Assembly (NCBI RefSeq): GCF_001693755.1
Contig: NZ_LYST01000031.1
Coordinates: 62,001 to 126,000, forward strand
Direction: 5' to 3'
Source of the DNA: Gilliamella sp. wkB171
GTDB taxonomy: Bacteria; Pseudomonadota; Gammaproteobacteria; Enterobacterales; Orbaceae
Length of the DNA stretch: 64,000 bases
Positions 40,650 to 51,825 of this stretch are shown piece after piece. Below the pieces are notes generated by a model that saw only the letters and a list, made by a program, of their open reading frames with translations, was not told where the DNA came from and did no database searches. Position 1 is the stretch's first letter. Each line of letters starts with the position of its first letter. Made by a program: the position numbers and the translations under genes.

Positions 40650-41348
40650 ATGGTTACACTAAATAAATATGCAACAAGTGAGTTATTAGTTGAAGACCTG
40701 ACTTCACACATCGTGAATGAACTTACCAAAGCGATTGAAATTAAAGGACAAGCTTCGATAGCCGTATCAGGGGGTAAAACGCCTATTCCTTTATTTATTT
40801 CTCTTAGTGAGCAAAATTTAGATTGGAGCCGAGTATTTATTACTCTGGTTGATGATAGATGGGTTGATGATACTGATGATGCCAGTAATGAAAAATTAGT
40901 CATGACTTACTTATTACAAAATAAAGCAAAGTTGGCTAATTTCGTCGGTTTAAAAAATAGCTGTAATAATCCATTTGATGGCGCGTCAATTACTGAAAAA
41001 CAGTTAGACAAAGTACCAATGCCATTTGATGTATTAATTCTAGGTATGGGGGAAGATGGTCATACTGCGTCATTATTCCCTGGCGCTGCGAATTTAGCTG
41101 CCGGTTTAGATATGAAATCAGGCCATAAAGTTGTCGGTATGACACCATTAACAGCGCCTCTAGATCGAATTACTTTAACGCTGCCTACTATTTTAAATAG
41201 TCACAATATCTATTTACATTTAGTTGGTGATAGTAAAATGTCAGTATTAGAACAAGCCGAACAAGGTAAAGATATTAACCAAATGCCTGTTAGAGCAATT
41301 TTACAGCAAGATAAAGTCAATGTGACCATATTTTGGACTGCTGCGTAA
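40650..41348 (+). CDS. pgl: 6-phosphogluconolactonase (DevB/Pgl type)
   Basis: Pgl hydrolyses 6-phosphogluconolactone to 6-phosphogluconate. The 232-residue protein is of the SOL/DevB family with ASIAVSGGKTPIPLF, VDDRWVDDTDDASNE, and the late GMGEDGHTASLFPG motif. This family differs from the beta-propeller Pgl (YbhE) of E. coli. It is close behind zwf in the same direction and a hairpin follows. Confidence 0.96.
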   Translation: MVTLNKYATSELLVEDLTSHIVNELTKAIEIKGQASIAVSGGKTPIPLFISLSEQNLDWSRVFITLVDDRWVDDTDDASNEKLVMTYLLQNKAKLANFVGLKNSCNNPFDGASITEKQLDKVPMPFDVLILGMGEDGHTASLFPGAANLAAGLDMKSGHKVVGMTPLTAPLDRITLTLPTILNSHNIYLHLVGDSKMSVLEQAEQGKDINQMPVRAILQQDKVNVTIFWTAA

Positions 41349-41357
41349 AAAACTATT

Positions 41358-41392
41358 GATTGTGCCGACTTATGTCGGCCACAATCCTTATT
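41358..41392 (+). terminator. Terminator of zwf-pgl
   Basis: GATTGTG (41358-41364) pairs with CACAATC (41380-41386) and CCGAC (41365-41369) with GTCGG (41374-41378), with one bulged C. A short T-rich tract follows. From here to 41640 the 398-bp gap is AT-rich and otherwise featureless. Confidence 0.8.
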
Positions 41393-41645
41393 TAAAGCCT
41401 CAATCATTATTCATCCATTATTAGTAATATTTAATCTCATTACTTTATTCACAACACCTCTTAATCATATTTTTTACTATTTTAGTACGAGCGTTATTAA
41501 AAAAATAACGATTTAACAAATTGATTTAAAACAATATTTTTAATATTTAAAGTTGGAGCTATTTTTAATAAAAATAGCGTGCACTTATTTTTATGCGTAT
41601 TTGCGAAATTAATTGATTAAATACCTATTATTTTTGTAACTTTTG

Positions 41646-41670
41646 TGGTAAAAAGTGGGTTTAAGTGGTA
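41646..41670 (+). promoter_or_regulatory. MraZ operator (three-repeat MraZ box)
   Basis: Three TGG[G/T][A/T] elements start at 41646 (TGGTA), 41656 (TGGGT) and 41666 (TGGTA), exactly 10 bp apart. MraZ is known to bind TGGGN repeats separated by 5 nt in front of its own gene and to repress the dcw cluster. The spacing and position 77 bp upstream of mraZ fit that precisely. Confidence 0.82.
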
Positions 41671-41746
41671 AAAAAGTAAGAATTATTTAACCATCTGATT
41701 TTAATCAATAAAAAAATAATAAAAATTTAAAGAAAACGGTGCTTTC

Positions 41747-42193
41747 ATGTTCAGTGGTGCAACTTCAGTCAATTTAGATAGTAAAGGGCGGATGGCTATT
41801 CCTACTCGCTATCGTGATTCTTTGTCTGAAGGCATGGTTTGTACAATTGGTTTATATCATTCTTGCTTGTCACTTTACTCAATTTCTGAATGGAAAAGTA
41901 TTGAAAAGCAACTATCAACACTTTCTACTATTGTTGAGTCAGAGCGTCGAATAAAACGATTATTATTAGGCTATGCAATTGAGTGCCCTATGGATAATTC
42001 AGGTAGGATTCTATTACCGCCTACATTACGCACATACGCAAAATTAGAAAAACATGTCATGTTTGTAGGTCAATCTAATAAATTTGAAATTTGGGATGAA
42101 GTCATCTGGTATCAACAAATTAGTGAAGATATTGCTGAGCTATCGGCTGATATTACAAACTTATCCGATAATTTAAAAAATTTAACGATTTAA
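41747..42193 (+). CDS. mraZ: Transcriptional regulator MraZ
   Basis: MraZ is an AbrB-like DNA-binding protein forming rings that bind the repeats in front of the dcw cluster. The 148-residue product has two SpoVT/AbrB-type halves with the DNA-contact motif DSKGRMAIPTRYR (about 11-23) and DNSGRILLPPTLR (about 83-95). It matches E. coli MraZ (152). It is the first gene of the division and cell wall cluster. Confidence 0.97.
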   Translation: MFSGATSVNLDSKGRMAIPTRYRDSLSEGMVCTIGLYHSCLSLYSISEWKSIEKQLSTLSTIVESERRIKRLLLGYAIECPMDNSGRILLPPTLRTYAKLEKHVMFVGQSNKFEIWDEVIWYQQISEDIAELSADITNLSDNLKNLTI

Positions 42194-42216
42194 CTAAATA
42201 ATAGAGTACAAGACTA

Positions 42217-43155
42217 ATGAGCTATCTACATACAACTGTTTTACTAAATGAAGCTATTGCAGCATTAAATATAAAAAAAAACGGTATTTATGTTGATGGG
42301 ACTTTTGGTCGAGGCGGTCATTCTCGTTTAATTCTCGATCATCTAGGTAATCAAGGAAGATTAATTGCCATTGATCGCGATGCCAAAGCTCAACAGGCAG
42401 CGAGTGAAATAATTGATCCGCGATTTACCTTTATTCGTGGTGAGTTTTCTAATGTATATCAATATATTGATAATTTAGGCTTACTTGGTAAAGTTGATGG
42501 TTTTTTATTGGACCTTGGGGTTTCTTCTCCGCAACTTGATGATCCACAAAGAGGATTTTCGTTTATGCGCGATGGTCCGCTTGATATGCGGATGAATAAT
42601 CATCAGGGCATGACAGCAAGTGAGTGGCTATTAAATAGTGATGAAGCCGATATAGCATGGGTATTAAAAACATTTGGTGAAGAAAAATTTGCTAAACGTA
42701 TTGCGCGAGCTATTGTCGAAAAAAACAAAATTATGCCCATTACTCGCACATTAGAGTTAGCCAATTTAATTGAACAAGCAACACCTAAAAAAGATAAACA
42801 TAAACATCCAGCAACACGGAGCTTTCAAGCAATTCGTATATATATTAATAGCGAACTTGAAGAAGTTGAACAAGCGTTGAACGCCAGTTTGTCGATACTT
42901 GCCAACCAAGGACGGCTTGCCGTAATTAGTTTTCATTCTTTAGAAGATCGAATAGTTAAGCAATTTATTAGCAAACAGAGTAAAGGACCTGAGTTGCCAG
43001 CAGGATTACCACTAACTGAACAACAAATTAAACAATATGGTGGTGCCCAGTTAAAATCACTTGGCAAAGTAAAACCAAGTATGGATGAGATTAATCACAA
43101 CCCGCGTTCAAGAAGCGCAATATTAAGGGTAGCTGAAAGGAAAAATGAACAGTAA
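42217..43155 (+). CDS. rsmH: 16S rRNA m4C1402 methyltransferase RsmH
   Basis: RsmH (MraW) methylates N4 of C1402 in 16S rRNA using SAM. The 312-residue protein has the early [15 protein letters not shown], the SAM-binding [10 protein letters not shown], the [11 protein letters not shown] motif, [15 protein letters not shown] and the C-terminal [14 protein letters not shown]. Length matches E. coli (313). Its end overlaps ftsL by 11 bp. Confidence 0.97.
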   Translation: MSYLHTTVLLNEAIAALNIKKNGIYVDGTFGRGGHSRLILDHLGNQGRLIAIDRDAKAQQAASEIIDPRFTFIRGEFSNVYQYIDNLGLLGKVDGFLLDLGVSSPQLDDPQRGFSFMRDGPLDMRMNNHQGMTASEWLLNSDEADIAWVLKTFGEEKFAKRIARAIVEKNKIMPITRTLELANLIEQATPKKDKHKHPATRSFQAIRIYINSELEEVEQALNASLSILANQGRLAVISFHSLEDRIVKQFISKQSKGPELPAGLPLTEQQIKQYGGAQLKSLGKVKPSMDEINHNPRSRSAILRVAERKNEQ

Positions 43156-43522
43156 TCAAGCAAATGATAGCGAAAATTTTTATGCTGAAATCGACAATCA
43201 AAAGCGGCCAAGTAAAAGTTTATTTGGCTTAATTGTTGGTGATTTGCTAGGCCATCAAAAAATTTCATTATTATTACTTATACTTATCATTATTACAGCT
43301 GGAGCAGTATTAATCACAACGCAACAAGTTCGTAAGCAACTATTTGAACGTGAGCAACTTTTACTAGAACAAGATGTTTTAGAGAGCGAATGGCGTAATT
43401 TAGTTATTGAAGAAAATGTACTTGCAGATCCGAAACGTGTTGAAGATAAAGCTAAAAATCAATTGGGTATGTCATATGTGACGCCTCAAAATGAAACCGT
43501 TATTGTGATAAAGAGTAAATAA
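43145..43522 (+). CDS. ftsL: Cell division protein FtsL
   Basis: FtsL is a bitopic membrane protein that joins FtsB and FtsQ and activates FtsWI at the septum. The 125-residue product has a cytoplasmic N-terminus (about 1-38), one membrane helix (about 39-58), then a periplasmic coiled coil with leucine-rich heptads ([20 protein letters not shown]) and the conserved [12 protein letters not shown] end. The sequence is poorly conserved in general, so the identification rests on architecture and position between rsmH and ftsI. It overlaps ftsI by one base. Confidence 0.93.
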   Translation: MNSNQANDSENFYAEIDNQKRPSKSLFGLIVGDLLGHQKISLLLLILIIITAGAVLITTQQVRKQLFEREQLLLEQDVLESEWRNLVIEENVLADPKRVEDKAKNQLGMSYVTPQNETVIVIKSK

Positions 43523-45297
43523 TGAAACCTGTAGTGAAAAATAATAAAGATAAAACTAAAAAGGTTGTAAAAACAAACAAAGCAAATAAACCGAACAAAA
43601 AACAGTTTTTTACACCTAACCGTTTTTATGTTGTCTATGGTTTTATTATATTTGCTATTGTGTGTTTAATTATTCGAATGGCAATATTGCAGATAATAGA
43701 ACCAGATAAGCTTATTGCTGAAGGTAATAAACGCTCCATTCGCCATCAAGAAATGGATGCACCGCGTGCCATGATCACTGATCGTAATGGTCGAGCGCTT
43801 GCTGTAAGTGTACCAATGTTTGATGTATGGGCAGATCCTAAAATTGTTGTACAAAAAGGTGGTGTAAAGGCTGATGATATAAGGTGGCAAGGTTTAGCCA
43901 AAACGCTCAATATTTCAATGTCAACCTTACAGCAAAAATTGAGTAATCCATCTATGCGTTTTGTGTATTTAACTAAGCAAATTACACCAACAATAGCGGA
44001 TTATTTAAAACAGTTAAAATTACCGGGTATTTCGTTTGCTAAAACATCCAAACGTTATTATCCCGCTGCTGAAAATATTGCGCAGCTAATTGGTTTAACC
44101 GATATTGATGACAATGGAACCGAACGGGGTTCTGAAGGGATAGAAAAAAGCTTCAATAAATGGTTAATTGGTGAATCAGGACAACGAATCGTAAGGCGTG
44201 ACCGAGTAGGTCGGGTTATTGAAGAGTTAGAACGAACTGATAGTGAAGCCGCATCCGATTTAACGTTAAGTATTGATGAACGCTTGCAATCTTTAGTGTA
44301 TAGCGAATTAAGCCAAGCGGTTGAATTTAATAAAGCAGATAGTGGAACGGCTGTTTTAATTGATGTACATACAGGTGAAATTTTAGCGATGGCAACTAGC
44401 CCATCTTATAATCCTAATAATCGTTCTTCTATTGATTATAACTTATTACGTAATAGAGCTGTCACTGATGCGTTTGAACCTGGTTCAACAGTTAAACCAT
44501 TAGTTGTTATGGCCGCATTAGAGAAAAAAATTGCAGATGTAAATACTATCATTGACACCCGACCATTTTTTGTTAATCGGTACGAAATTAAAGATGTGTC
44601 GTATCAAAAATCATTAAATCTAGCGGGCATTTTAGAAAAATCAAGTAATGTTGGGGTCAGTAAATTAGCATTACAAATGCAGCCAGGCGAGTTAGTTGAA
44701 TTTTATAGTCGTTTTGGTTTAGGTCAGCCAACGGGATTAGGATTAGGTGGTGAAGTTAGTGGATCTATTGCTGCTGATCGTACCAGAAAATGGGCGGATA
44801 TTGAGCGAGCCACCTTTGCATTCGGGTATGGTTTAAGTGTCACACCGTTACAATTAGCCAGAGCTTATGCAACTATTGGTAGTTACGGTATATATAGACC
44901 TGTTTCAATTTTAAAAATAACAGAACCGGTTAAAGGTGAACGCGTAGTACAAGAAAAAATAGCCAAAACGGTAGTGCAATTGATGGAAGCTGTGGCTGTG
45001 ACAGGTGGGGGAACTAAAGCTTCGGTACCTGGTTATAGTGTGGGTGTTAAAACAGGTACTGCAAAAAAATTATCGGGTGGACGCTATGTCAATCAATATC
45101 TAGCTTATACCGCAGGAATTGCACCGGCAACCGGCCCTAAATATTCATTAGTTGTCGTTATTGATAACCCGAAAGCTGGTCAATATTATGGTGGTTCAGT
45201 ATCCGCACCAGTTTTTAGCCGAATTATGGGGGGCGTTCTTCGAACAATGAATGTGAAGCCAGATCGTCAAGTTGATGGGCAAATGATTATTTATTAA
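43522..45297 (+). CDS. ftsI: Septal peptidoglycan transpeptidase FtsI (PBP3)
   Basis: FtsI cross-links septal peptidoglycan. The 591-residue protein has a basic Lys-rich cytoplasmic tail (about 1-30), one membrane helix (about 33-55), a pedestal domain with RNGRALAVSVPMFDVWADP, and the transpeptidase domain. The catalytic serine is in FEPGSTVKP, followed by SSN (KSSNVGVSKLAL) and KTGTAKK. Length equals E. coli PBP3 (588). Beta-lactams act on this serine. Confidence 0.97.
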   Translation: MKPVVKNNKDKTKKVVKTNKANKPNKKQFFTPNRFYVVYGFIIFAIVCLIIRMAILQIIEPDKLIAEGNKRSIRHQEMDAPRAMITDRNGRALAVSVPMFDVWADPKIVVQKGGVKADDIRWQGLAKTLNISMSTLQQKLSNPSMRFVYLTKQITPTIADYLKQLKLPGISFAKTSKRYYPAAENIAQLIGLTDIDDNGTERGSEGIEKSFNKWLIGESGQRIVRRDRVGRVIEELERTDSEAASDLTLSIDERLQSLVYSELSQAVEFNKADSGTAVLIDVHTGEILAMATSPSYNPNNRSSIDYNLLRNRAVTDAFEPGSTVKPLVVMAALEKKIADVNTIIDTRPFFVNRYEIKDVSYQKSLNLAGILEKSSNVGVSKLALQMQPGELVEFYSRFGLGQPTGLGLGGEVSGSIAADRTRKWADIERATFAFGYGLSVTPLQLARAYATIGSYGIYRPVSILKITEPVKGERVVQEKIAKTVVQLMEAVAVTGGGTKASVPGYSVGVKTGTAKKLSGGRYVNQYLAYTAGIAPATGPKYSLVVVIDNPKAGQYYGGSVSAPVFSRIMGGVLRTMNVKPDRQVDGQMIIY

Positions 45298-45307
45298 CAG
45301 GTGGTAA

Positions 45308-46864
45308 ATGATGTCTACAAGCACATTTAAAACATTATTTGAATTATTAGGTGGAACTAGCAAATTAGAATTAGCTGATTTTCCGCTTAATCATTTACGT
45401 ATCGATAGTCGTCAAGTGGAAAAAAACGATGTGTTTGTTGCGATCAAAGGGAATGCCGTAGATGGTCGTAATTTTATTGAACAAGCTATTTTGGCGGGTG
45501 CCGTTGCGATACTTATTGAAACTAATCGGAAATCAAATAATTTAAAAATTGATTATCTTAAGCAAGATGATAAGTCTGTAATACCACAAATAAGTATTTT
45601 TCAATTGTCACATCGTTTGTCGATGATTGCTAATGATTTTTATCATTCACCTTCCAAAAAATTGTCAGTGATTGGGGTAACCGGCACTAATGGTAAAACC
45701 ACAGTGACACAACTTATTGCTCAATGTACTACATTATTAAATGAAAAAACCGCTATTTTAGGTACTATTGGCAATGGTATTTATAATAATCAGCTTGAAC
45801 CATCAAACAATACCACGGCGTCAGCTATCGATGTACAAACTTTATTAGCGGATTTTGTGAAAAAGCATGTCAAAGTTGTAGCAATGGAAATTTCTTCACA
45901 TGGTTTAGCCATGGATCGCGTTAAAAGTTTAAATTGTGTCGCAACCGTATTTACCAATCTTAGTCGAGATCATCTTGATTATCATAAAACTATGAGTAAA
46001 TACGCGAAAGCAAAATGGTCATTATTCACTCCAGAAGAAAAGCAAAAGCAAGTGCTAAATTCGGGCAAATCAATTGTTAATTATGATGATAAATATGGCA
46101 AGCGATGGATTGAAAAACTGACACAAGTAACAGCGGTATCATGCCAGCCTAAATCGTTACGTCGTTTAAAAGCATTAAATATACCTTATGCTGGCGTATC
46201 GATGATTGAATACCACGATAAAGGTGCCAAAATTCATATGGAATCAAGTTGGGGAAATGCCATTATCAATAGCCGATTATTAGGTGAATTCAATGTTGCT
46301 AATCTGCTTTTGTCTATTGCAACCTTATTAACTTTAGATTACCCATTTTTTGCTGTCGTGAATATGGCCTCTTTTCTTAAACCAATTTGTGGACGAATGG
46401 AAGTTCTGCACGAAAAAAATAGTCCTACAGTCATTGTTGATTATGCGCATACGCCAGATGCATTACAAAAAGCGTTACAAGCTAGCCGAATTCACTGCAA
46501 AGGAACGTTATGGGTGATTTTTGGTTGTGGTGGTGATAGAGATAGTGGAAAGCGTCCATTAATGGCTGAAGTGGCTGAACAATTTGCTGATCAAATTGTA
46601 CTGACTAATGATAATCCGCGCACTGAAGATGAAATGAACATTATTCATGATATACAACAAGGGTTACATGATGGTACCCATGTAAAAGTCATCCCTGATA
46701 GAAAACAAGCGATTACTTATACACTAAAACAAGCTAAATCTAATGATGTAATATTAATTGCAGGCAAAGGGCACGAGGATTACCAAATTGTAGGTAAAAC
46801 CAAATATCACTATTCCGATCAAGAAACAGTGAAACAGCTTTTAGGAGTAGCGAATCAATCATGA
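45308..46864 (+). CDS. murE: UDP-MurNAc-L-Ala-D-Glu:meso-diaminopimelate ligase MurE
   Basis: MurE adds the third residue to the peptidoglycan stem peptide. The 518-residue protein has the ATP-binding GVTGTNGKTTVTQL (about 120-133) and the DNPR motif (TNDNPRTEDE, near 430) that marks diaminopimelate rather than lysine specificity, so the wall is meso-DAP type. It is about 20 residues longer than the E. coli enzyme, partly from a Lys-rich loop around 235-260. Two adjacent ATGs open the frame. It overlaps murF by four bases. Confidence 0.97.
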   Translation: MMSTSTFKTLFELLGGTSKLELADFPLNHLRIDSRQVEKNDVFVAIKGNAVDGRNFIEQAILAGAVAILIETNRKSNNLKIDYLKQDDKSVIPQISIFQLSHRLSMIANDFYHSPSKKLSVIGVTGTNGKTTVTQLIAQCTTLLNEKTAILGTIGNGIYNNQLEPSNNTTASAIDVQTLLADFVKKHVKVVAMEISSHGLAMDRVKSLNCVATVFTNLSRDHLDYHKTMSKYAKAKWSLFTPEEKQKQVLNSGKSIVNYDDKYGKRWIEKLTQVTAVSCQPKSLRRLKALNIPYAGVSMIEYHDKGAKIHMESSWGNAIINSRLLGEFNVANLLLSIATLLTLDYPFFAVVNMASFLKPICGRMEVLHEKNSPTVIVDYAHTPDALQKALQASRIHCKGTLWVIFGCGGDRDSGKRPLMAEVAEQFADQIVLTNDNPRTEDEMNIIHDIQQGLHDGTHVKVIPDRKQAITYTLKQAKSNDVILIAGKGHEDYQIVGKTKYHYSDQETVKQLLGVANQS

Positions 46865-48222
46865 TTCCATTACAAATTAAACAAATCAAAAAAGTCGTAA
46901 ATGGTGAATCTTATCATATCTTAAATGAAGATATGATGATTGACGCTATTTGTACAGACTCCAGAAACATTATCAAAAATGCAGTATTTATTGCCTTAGT
47001 GGGTGATCATTTTGATGGACATGTTTTTGTTGAACAAGCAATAGAACAAGGCGCTAGTCTGGTTATTGTTGATCATAAAATTGACAATAATGCTATTGCT
47101 CAAATTGTCGTTAAGGATACAAAAATTGCGCTTGGGCTTATTGCGGCGGCCGTTCGTCAGTTAAGTCATGCTAAAATTGTTGCGCTCACAGGTTCCTCGG
47201 GTAAAACCTCAGTTAAAGAAATGACTGCCGCAATTTTACAACATTGTGGTCAAACACTTTATACTCAGGGCAATTTTAATAATGATATTGGTGTACCATT
47301 AACGTTATTTCATCTAACTGAGCAAGATCAATATGCAGTAATAGAATTAGGCGCGAATCACATTGGTGAAATTGCGTATACAACTAATATTGTTAAACCC
47401 CAAAGTGCTTTAATTAATAATATTGCACAGGCGCATCTTGAAGGCTTTGGTTCGCTTGATGGAGTAGCAACCGCTAAAGGTGAAATTTTTGCAGGATTAG
47501 CGAATAATGGTATTGCTATCATCAACTTAGATAGCTGTAGCGATAAGTGGTTTAATTCGTTAGGTAACAAAACGGTCTGGACTTTCTCATTATCTAATCC
47601 ATCTGCTAATTTTTATGCCAGTAATATTCAAATCGCTCAGACCACTTCATTTATCTTACATACGCCTAATGGTCAATGTGAACTAGAACTTCCCTTGATT
47701 GGTGAACATAATGTTTCTAATGCGGTTGCGGCGTCAGCTTTAGCAATTTCTGTAGGCGCAACGTTTAATCAAATTAAGCAAGGTTTAGCTACCTTAAAAC
47801 CGGTAAAAGGTCGCTTGTTTCCAATACAATTAAATCAAACCCAGTTAATTTTGGATGATTCTTATAATGCCAATGTTGGTTCAATGTCGGCTGCTATTAA
47901 GGTTTTAGCAAAACAACCTGGCTATCGAATTTTAGTCGTTGGTGATATGGCTGAATTAGGCGAAGATGCCGAAAAATATCATCAGCAAATAGGTGAACTT
48001 GCTCATCACGAAAAGCTTGATTGTGTCATTAGTGTCGGTAATTTAAGTCAATTTATTAGCCAGTATAGTGGTGTCGGCCACCATTTTAATCATAAACAAG
48101 ATGCAGTAAATTATCTGTTAATGTTACTACGTCAGCATCCAATTTTAACCATGCTAGTTAAAGGATCACGTAGCGCTAAAATGGAAGAGCTCATCGAAAA
48201 AATTCAAATTGAACAATGTTGA
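46861..48222 (+). CDS. murF: UDP-MurNAc-pentapeptide synthetase MurF
   Basis: MurF adds D-Ala-D-Ala to the UDP-MurNAc-tripeptide. The 453-residue protein has the N-terminal CTDSRNIIKNAVFIALVG uridine-binding region, the ATP motif LTGSSGKTSVKEM (about 113-125), the FNNDIGVPLTLF substrate segment, and the C-terminal ligase domain with VGDMAELGE. It starts inside murE (ATGA overlap), consistent with coupled translation. Confidence 0.97.
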   Translation: MIPLQIKQIKKVVNGESYHILNEDMMIDAICTDSRNIIKNAVFIALVGDHFDGHVFVEQAIEQGASLVIVDHKIDNNAIAQIVVKDTKIALGLIAAAVRQLSHAKIVALTGSSGKTSVKEMTAAILQHCGQTLYTQGNFNNDIGVPLTLFHLTEQDQYAVIELGANHIGEIAYTTNIVKPQSALINNIAQAHLEGFGSLDGVATAKGEIFAGLANNGIAIINLDSCSDKWFNSLGNKTVWTFSLSNPSANFYASNIQIAQTTSFILHTPNGQCELELPLIGEHNVSNAVAASALAISVGATFNQIKQGLATLKPVKGRLFPIQLNQTQLILDDSYNANVGSMSAAIKVLAKQPGYRILVVGDMAELGEDAEKYHQQIGELAHHEKLDCVISVGNLSQFISQYSGVGHHFNHKQDAVNYLLMLLRQHPILTMLVKGSRSAKMEELIEKIQIEQC

Positions 48223-48237
48223 TTCAGGATTAAAATT

Positions 48238-49320
48238 ATGTTGTTTTTAATATCAGAATATTTAGTTAAATATTTTACTTTTTTTAATGTTATTTCTTAT
48301 TTAACGGTCAGGGCTATCTTAGCGCTGTTAACTTCATTAGCCATTTCATTAATTATGGGGCAAAAGGTCATTGATTGGCTACAAAAATTGCAGATTGGTC
48401 AAGTTATTCGTAATGATGGACCAGAATCGCATTTAAGCAAAAAAGGGACGCCAACAATGGGGGGAACCCTTATTTTGGCATCAATATCGATTTCAGTTTT
48501 TTTATGGGCAGATCTACGTAATCCTTATGTTTGGGTAACCTTATTTGTTTTAATTGGTTACGGCATTGTTGGTTTTGCTGATGACTATTTAAAAGTTATT
48601 CGTAAAAATACAGCCGGCCTTATTGCTAGATGGAAATACTTTTGGCAATCGGTTATTGCCTTAATTGTTGCGTTTGGCCTTTATGCCTATGGTAAAGATA
48701 CTGCGGTAACCGTATTAGTCGTTCCTTTTTTCAAAGATGTGATGCCACAATTAGGATTGTTCTTTATTTTGCTAACCTATGTGGTCATCGTTGGTGCCGG
48801 TAATGCAGTTAATTTGACGGATGGACTTGATGGACTTGCAATCATGCCAACAGTATTTGTTGCAGCGGGTTTTGCTTTGGTATCTTGGGCTACAGGTAAT
48901 GTTAATTTTGCAGCTTATTTACATATTCCCTATATTAAATTCAGTGGAGAACTCATGATTGTTTGCACTGCAATCGTCGGTGCAGGGCTTGGCTTTTTAT
49001 GGTTTAACACGTATCCGGCAATGGTATTTATGGGCGATGTCGGTTCTTTGGCTTTAGGTGGTGTGTTTGGCATCATCTCAGTGTTATTACGCCAAGAATT
49101 TTTATTACTGATAATGGGCGGTATATTTGTTATTGAAACATTATCGGTAATTTTACAGGTTGGTTCCTATAAGTTGCGTGGTAAAAGAATTTTCAGAATG
49201 GCGCCAATACATCATCATTATGAACTTAAAGGTTGGCCAGAACCTCGGGTGATTGTTCGTTTTTGGATTATTTCATTAATGTTAGTATTAATTGGGTTAT
49301 TAACATTGAAATTACGTTAA
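48238..49320 (+). CDS. mraY: Phospho-MurNAc-pentapeptide translocase MraY
   Basis: MraY makes lipid I by transferring phospho-MurNAc-pentapeptide to undecaprenyl phosphate at the inner membrane. The 360-residue polytopic protein (E. coli 360, ten helices) has [13 protein letters not shown], the catalytic aspartates in [39 protein letters not shown] and the loop [13 protein letters not shown]. Confidence 0.98.
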   Translation: MLFLISEYLVKYFTFFNVISYLTVRAILALLTSLAISLIMGQKVIDWLQKLQIGQVIRNDGPESHLSKKGTPTMGGTLILASISISVFLWADLRNPYVWVTLFVLIGYGIVGFADDYLKVIRKNTAGLIARWKYFWQSVIALIVAFGLYAYGKDTAVTVLVVPFFKDVMPQLGLFFILLTYVVIVGAGNAVNLTDGLDGLAIMPTVFVAAGFALVSWATGNVNFAAYLHIPYIKFSGELMIVCTAIVGAGLGFLWFNTYPAMVFMGDVGSLALGGVFGIISVLLRQEFLLLIMGGIFVIETLSVILQVGSYKLRGKRIFRMAPIHHHYELKGWPEPRVIVRFWIISLMLVLIGLLTLKLR

Positions 49321-49342
49321 TTAATAAGATCAGGATTAAATC

Positions 49343-50677
49343 ATGATTAGCTATCAGGGCAAAAACGTTGTAATTATTGGCTTAGGCATCACAGGGCTCT
49401 CTTGTGTTGACTATTTTCTTGCTCAAAATGTGATTCCCAAAGTCATTGATACACGTTTAAAGCCACAAGGATTAGAACTATTAGACAGTCGTATTGAATA
49501 CCATTTAGGTGATCTAAAGCTTGATTGGTTGTTAGATGCTGATTTAATTATCGCAAGTCCTGGTATAGCTTTATCTACGCCACAATTACAGCAAGCGGCA
49601 AATCAAGGTGTTGAAATTATAGGCGATATAGAACTTTTCTGCCGCGAGGTTAACAAGCAAGCCAATAAGCAAGTAGTTGCCATTACTGGAGCCAATGGTA
49701 AAACAACCGTCACAACATTGGTTGGTGATATTGTTAAATCATCAGGTATTAAGGTTGGTGTTGGCGGTAATATTGGTGAGCCGGCATTATCACTTTTAAA
49801 ACAAAATGCTGATGTGTATGTGCTTGAACTGTCAAGTTTCCAATTAGAAACAACTTATAGTTTACAAGCAACTGTAGCGACGATTTTAAATATATCCGAA
49901 GATCACATGGATCGCTATCCGCTAGGTTTAATGCAATATGCTCAAGCTAAACAACGCATCTATCATAATGCAAAATATTGCGTATTTAATCAAGATGATA
50001 AATTAACAATACCCGAGTCTAATGAGCAAAATTGTGTCTCATTTGGGGTAAATAAAGGCGATTACCATTTAGATAATAATTGTGAACACTTAATTGCACA
50101 AAACGAAGTGGTTTTATCGACTAAAGAGATGAAACTAATTGGGCGTCATAATTATTTAAATGCGTTGGCTGCGTTGGCTATTAGTGATCGATTAGGTATT
50201 CCCAGAGCATCAAGTTTAGCAACCATAGCTACCTTTCAAGGTTTAGCTCACCGATTTGAATTGGTATATGAACAAAATGGTGTGAAATGGATTAATGATT
50301 CAAAAGCGACCAATGTTGGAAGCACTGAGGCAGCGTTAAATAGTGTAGTTTGTCAAGGTAAGTTATATTTATTATTAGGTGGTGATGGAAAATCTGCCGA
50401 TTTTACCCCTTTAATTCCTTACTTACAAAATAACCAGATTGAAGTTTTTTGTTTTGGACGAGACCGTCAGTTACTTGCAAAATTAGCTCCGAGTAAAACT
50501 ACAATGACAGAAACCATGGCAGATGCAATGCAACTAATCGCTAATAAAGTTAAGGTGGATGATGTGGTATTGCTTTCTCCTGCGTGCGCCAGTTTAGATC
50601 AATTTAAAAATTATATTGAGCGCGGTAATCAGTTTGCTCAACTGGCAAAGCAATATGCTCAAAGGAGTGAAAAATGA
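49343..50677 (+). CDS. murD: UDP-MurNAc-L-Ala:D-glutamate ligase MurD
   Basis: MurD adds D-glutamate to UDP-MurNAc-L-Ala in the cytoplasm. The 444-residue protein (E. coli 438) has an N-terminal Rossmann-like UDP domain ([13 protein letters not shown]), ATP-binding [32 protein letters not shown], and the C-terminal [12 protein letters not shown] and [19 protein letters not shown]. It overlaps ftsW by four bases. Confidence 0.98.
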   Translation: MISYQGKNVVIIGLGITGLSCVDYFLAQNVIPKVIDTRLKPQGLELLDSRIEYHLGDLKLDWLLDADLIIASPGIALSTPQLQQAANQGVEIIGDIELFCREVNKQANKQVVAITGANGKTTVTTLVGDIVKSSGIKVGVGGNIGEPALSLLKQNADVYVLELSSFQLETTYSLQATVATILNISEDHMDRYPLGLMQYAQAKQRIYHNAKYCVFNQDDKLTIPESNEQNCVSFGVNKGDYHLDNNCEHLIAQNEVVLSTKEMKLIGRHNYLNALAALAISDRLGIPRASSLATIATFQGLAHRFELVYEQNGVKWINDSKATNVGSTEAALNSVVCQGKLYLLLGGDGKSADFTPLIPYLQNNQIEVFCFGRDRQLLAKLAPSKTTMTETMADAMQLIANKVKVDDVVLLSPACASLDQFKNYIERGNQFAQLAKQYAQRSEK

Positions 50678-51825
50678 CGTTTTTTTGGATAAAAAAACAG
50701 GTAAATCCAAATATACCGTTTGATAATTCATTACTATGGACAGTATTTGGTTTAATGATTTTTGGTTTAATTATGGTGACATCTGCATCGATGTCATTTA
50801 GTGAAACTAATCCTTTTTTCTATACCCAGCGTGAATTAATTCAGTTGGCTATGTCCCTGTTTTTAATGTTTGTGACATTGTATATTCCTATGCAGCGCTG
50901 GCAACAATTTAGTACCGCTCTTTTAATTGTTGCTATTATTATGTTAGTTATTGTTCTAGGCATAGGCTCTTCAATCAATGGTGCATCGCGTTGGATCCCA
51001 CTGGGCGTTTTTAATTTCCAACCGGCTGAGTTAGCCAAATTATCTTTATTTATTTTTCTAGCAGCCTATCTTTCACGCAAATCAGATGAAGTGCAAAATC
51101 GTTTTTGGGGATTTTTTAAACCCATGGTGGTGATGGCTGTTTTATCAATTCTACTCTTAAAACAACCCGATTTAGGTACCGTGATTGTGCTGTTTATGGT
51201 AACCATTGGTATTTTATTTATTGCCGGTGCTCAGTTGTGGCAATTTATCGCTATTTTGTTAACGGGTGTTGGTGCTGTGATATGTTTGATTTTATATGAA
51301 GCTTATCGTTTAACCCGTTTATTAACTTTTCTTGATCCTTGGCAAGACGCAACAGGATCGGGTTATCAGTTAGTTGCCTCATTGATGGCCATTGGTAGTG
51401 GTGGTATTACCGGTCAAGGAATGGGCAATTCAATTCTTAAATTGGGCTATTTACCCGAATGTCATACAGATTTTATTTTTTCCATTATTTCTGAGGAATA
51501 TGGTTATATTGGGGTTGTTGCTTTATTGATGTTGTTATTTTTTCTCACATTTAAAGCATTAGCTATTGGATATAGAGCACTTAATGATGGTTCGCAGTTT
51601 TCAGGTTATTTAGCTTGTGAAATTGGTATTTGGTTTGGCTTTCAAACTTTCGTTAACATAGGCGTAACATCAGGTATGTTACCAACTAAAGGGTTAACAT
51701 TACCATTTATTAGCTACGGTGGTTCAAGTCTTATTGTAATGAGCATTGCTGTTGCTATATTACTGCGAATAGACTATGAGTTTAGACAAAAACAAGCACA
51801 AGCAAGAATAAGGTCAATAAAGTAA
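50674..51825 (+). CDS. ftsW: Septal peptidoglycan glycosyltransferase FtsW
   Basis: FtsW is the SEDS-family polymerase that works with FtsI at the septum. The 383-residue protein has about ten membrane helices and the SEDS signatures [32 protein letters not shown] (the conserved catalytic-region Asp), [17 protein letters not shown] and [10 protein letters not shown]. It is followed, with a one-base overlap, by murG. Confidence 0.97.
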   Translation: MTFFWIKKQVNPNIPFDNSLLWTVFGLMIFGLIMVTSASMSFSETNPFFYTQRELIQLAMSLFLMFVTLYIPMQRWQQFSTALLIVAIIMLVIVLGIGSSINGASRWIPLGVFNFQPAELAKLSLFIFLAAYLSRKSDEVQNRFWGFFKPMVVMAVLSILLLKQPDLGTVIVLFMVTIGILFIAGAQLWQFIAILLTGVGAVICLILYEAYRLTRLLTFLDPWQDATGSGYQLVASLMAIGSGGITGQGMGNSILKLGYLPECHTDFIFSIISEEYGYIGVVALLMLLFFLTFKALAIGYRALNDGSQFSGYLACEIGIWFGFQTFVNIGVTSGMLPTKGLTLPFISYGGSSLIVMSIAVAILLRIDYEFRQKQAQARIRSIK

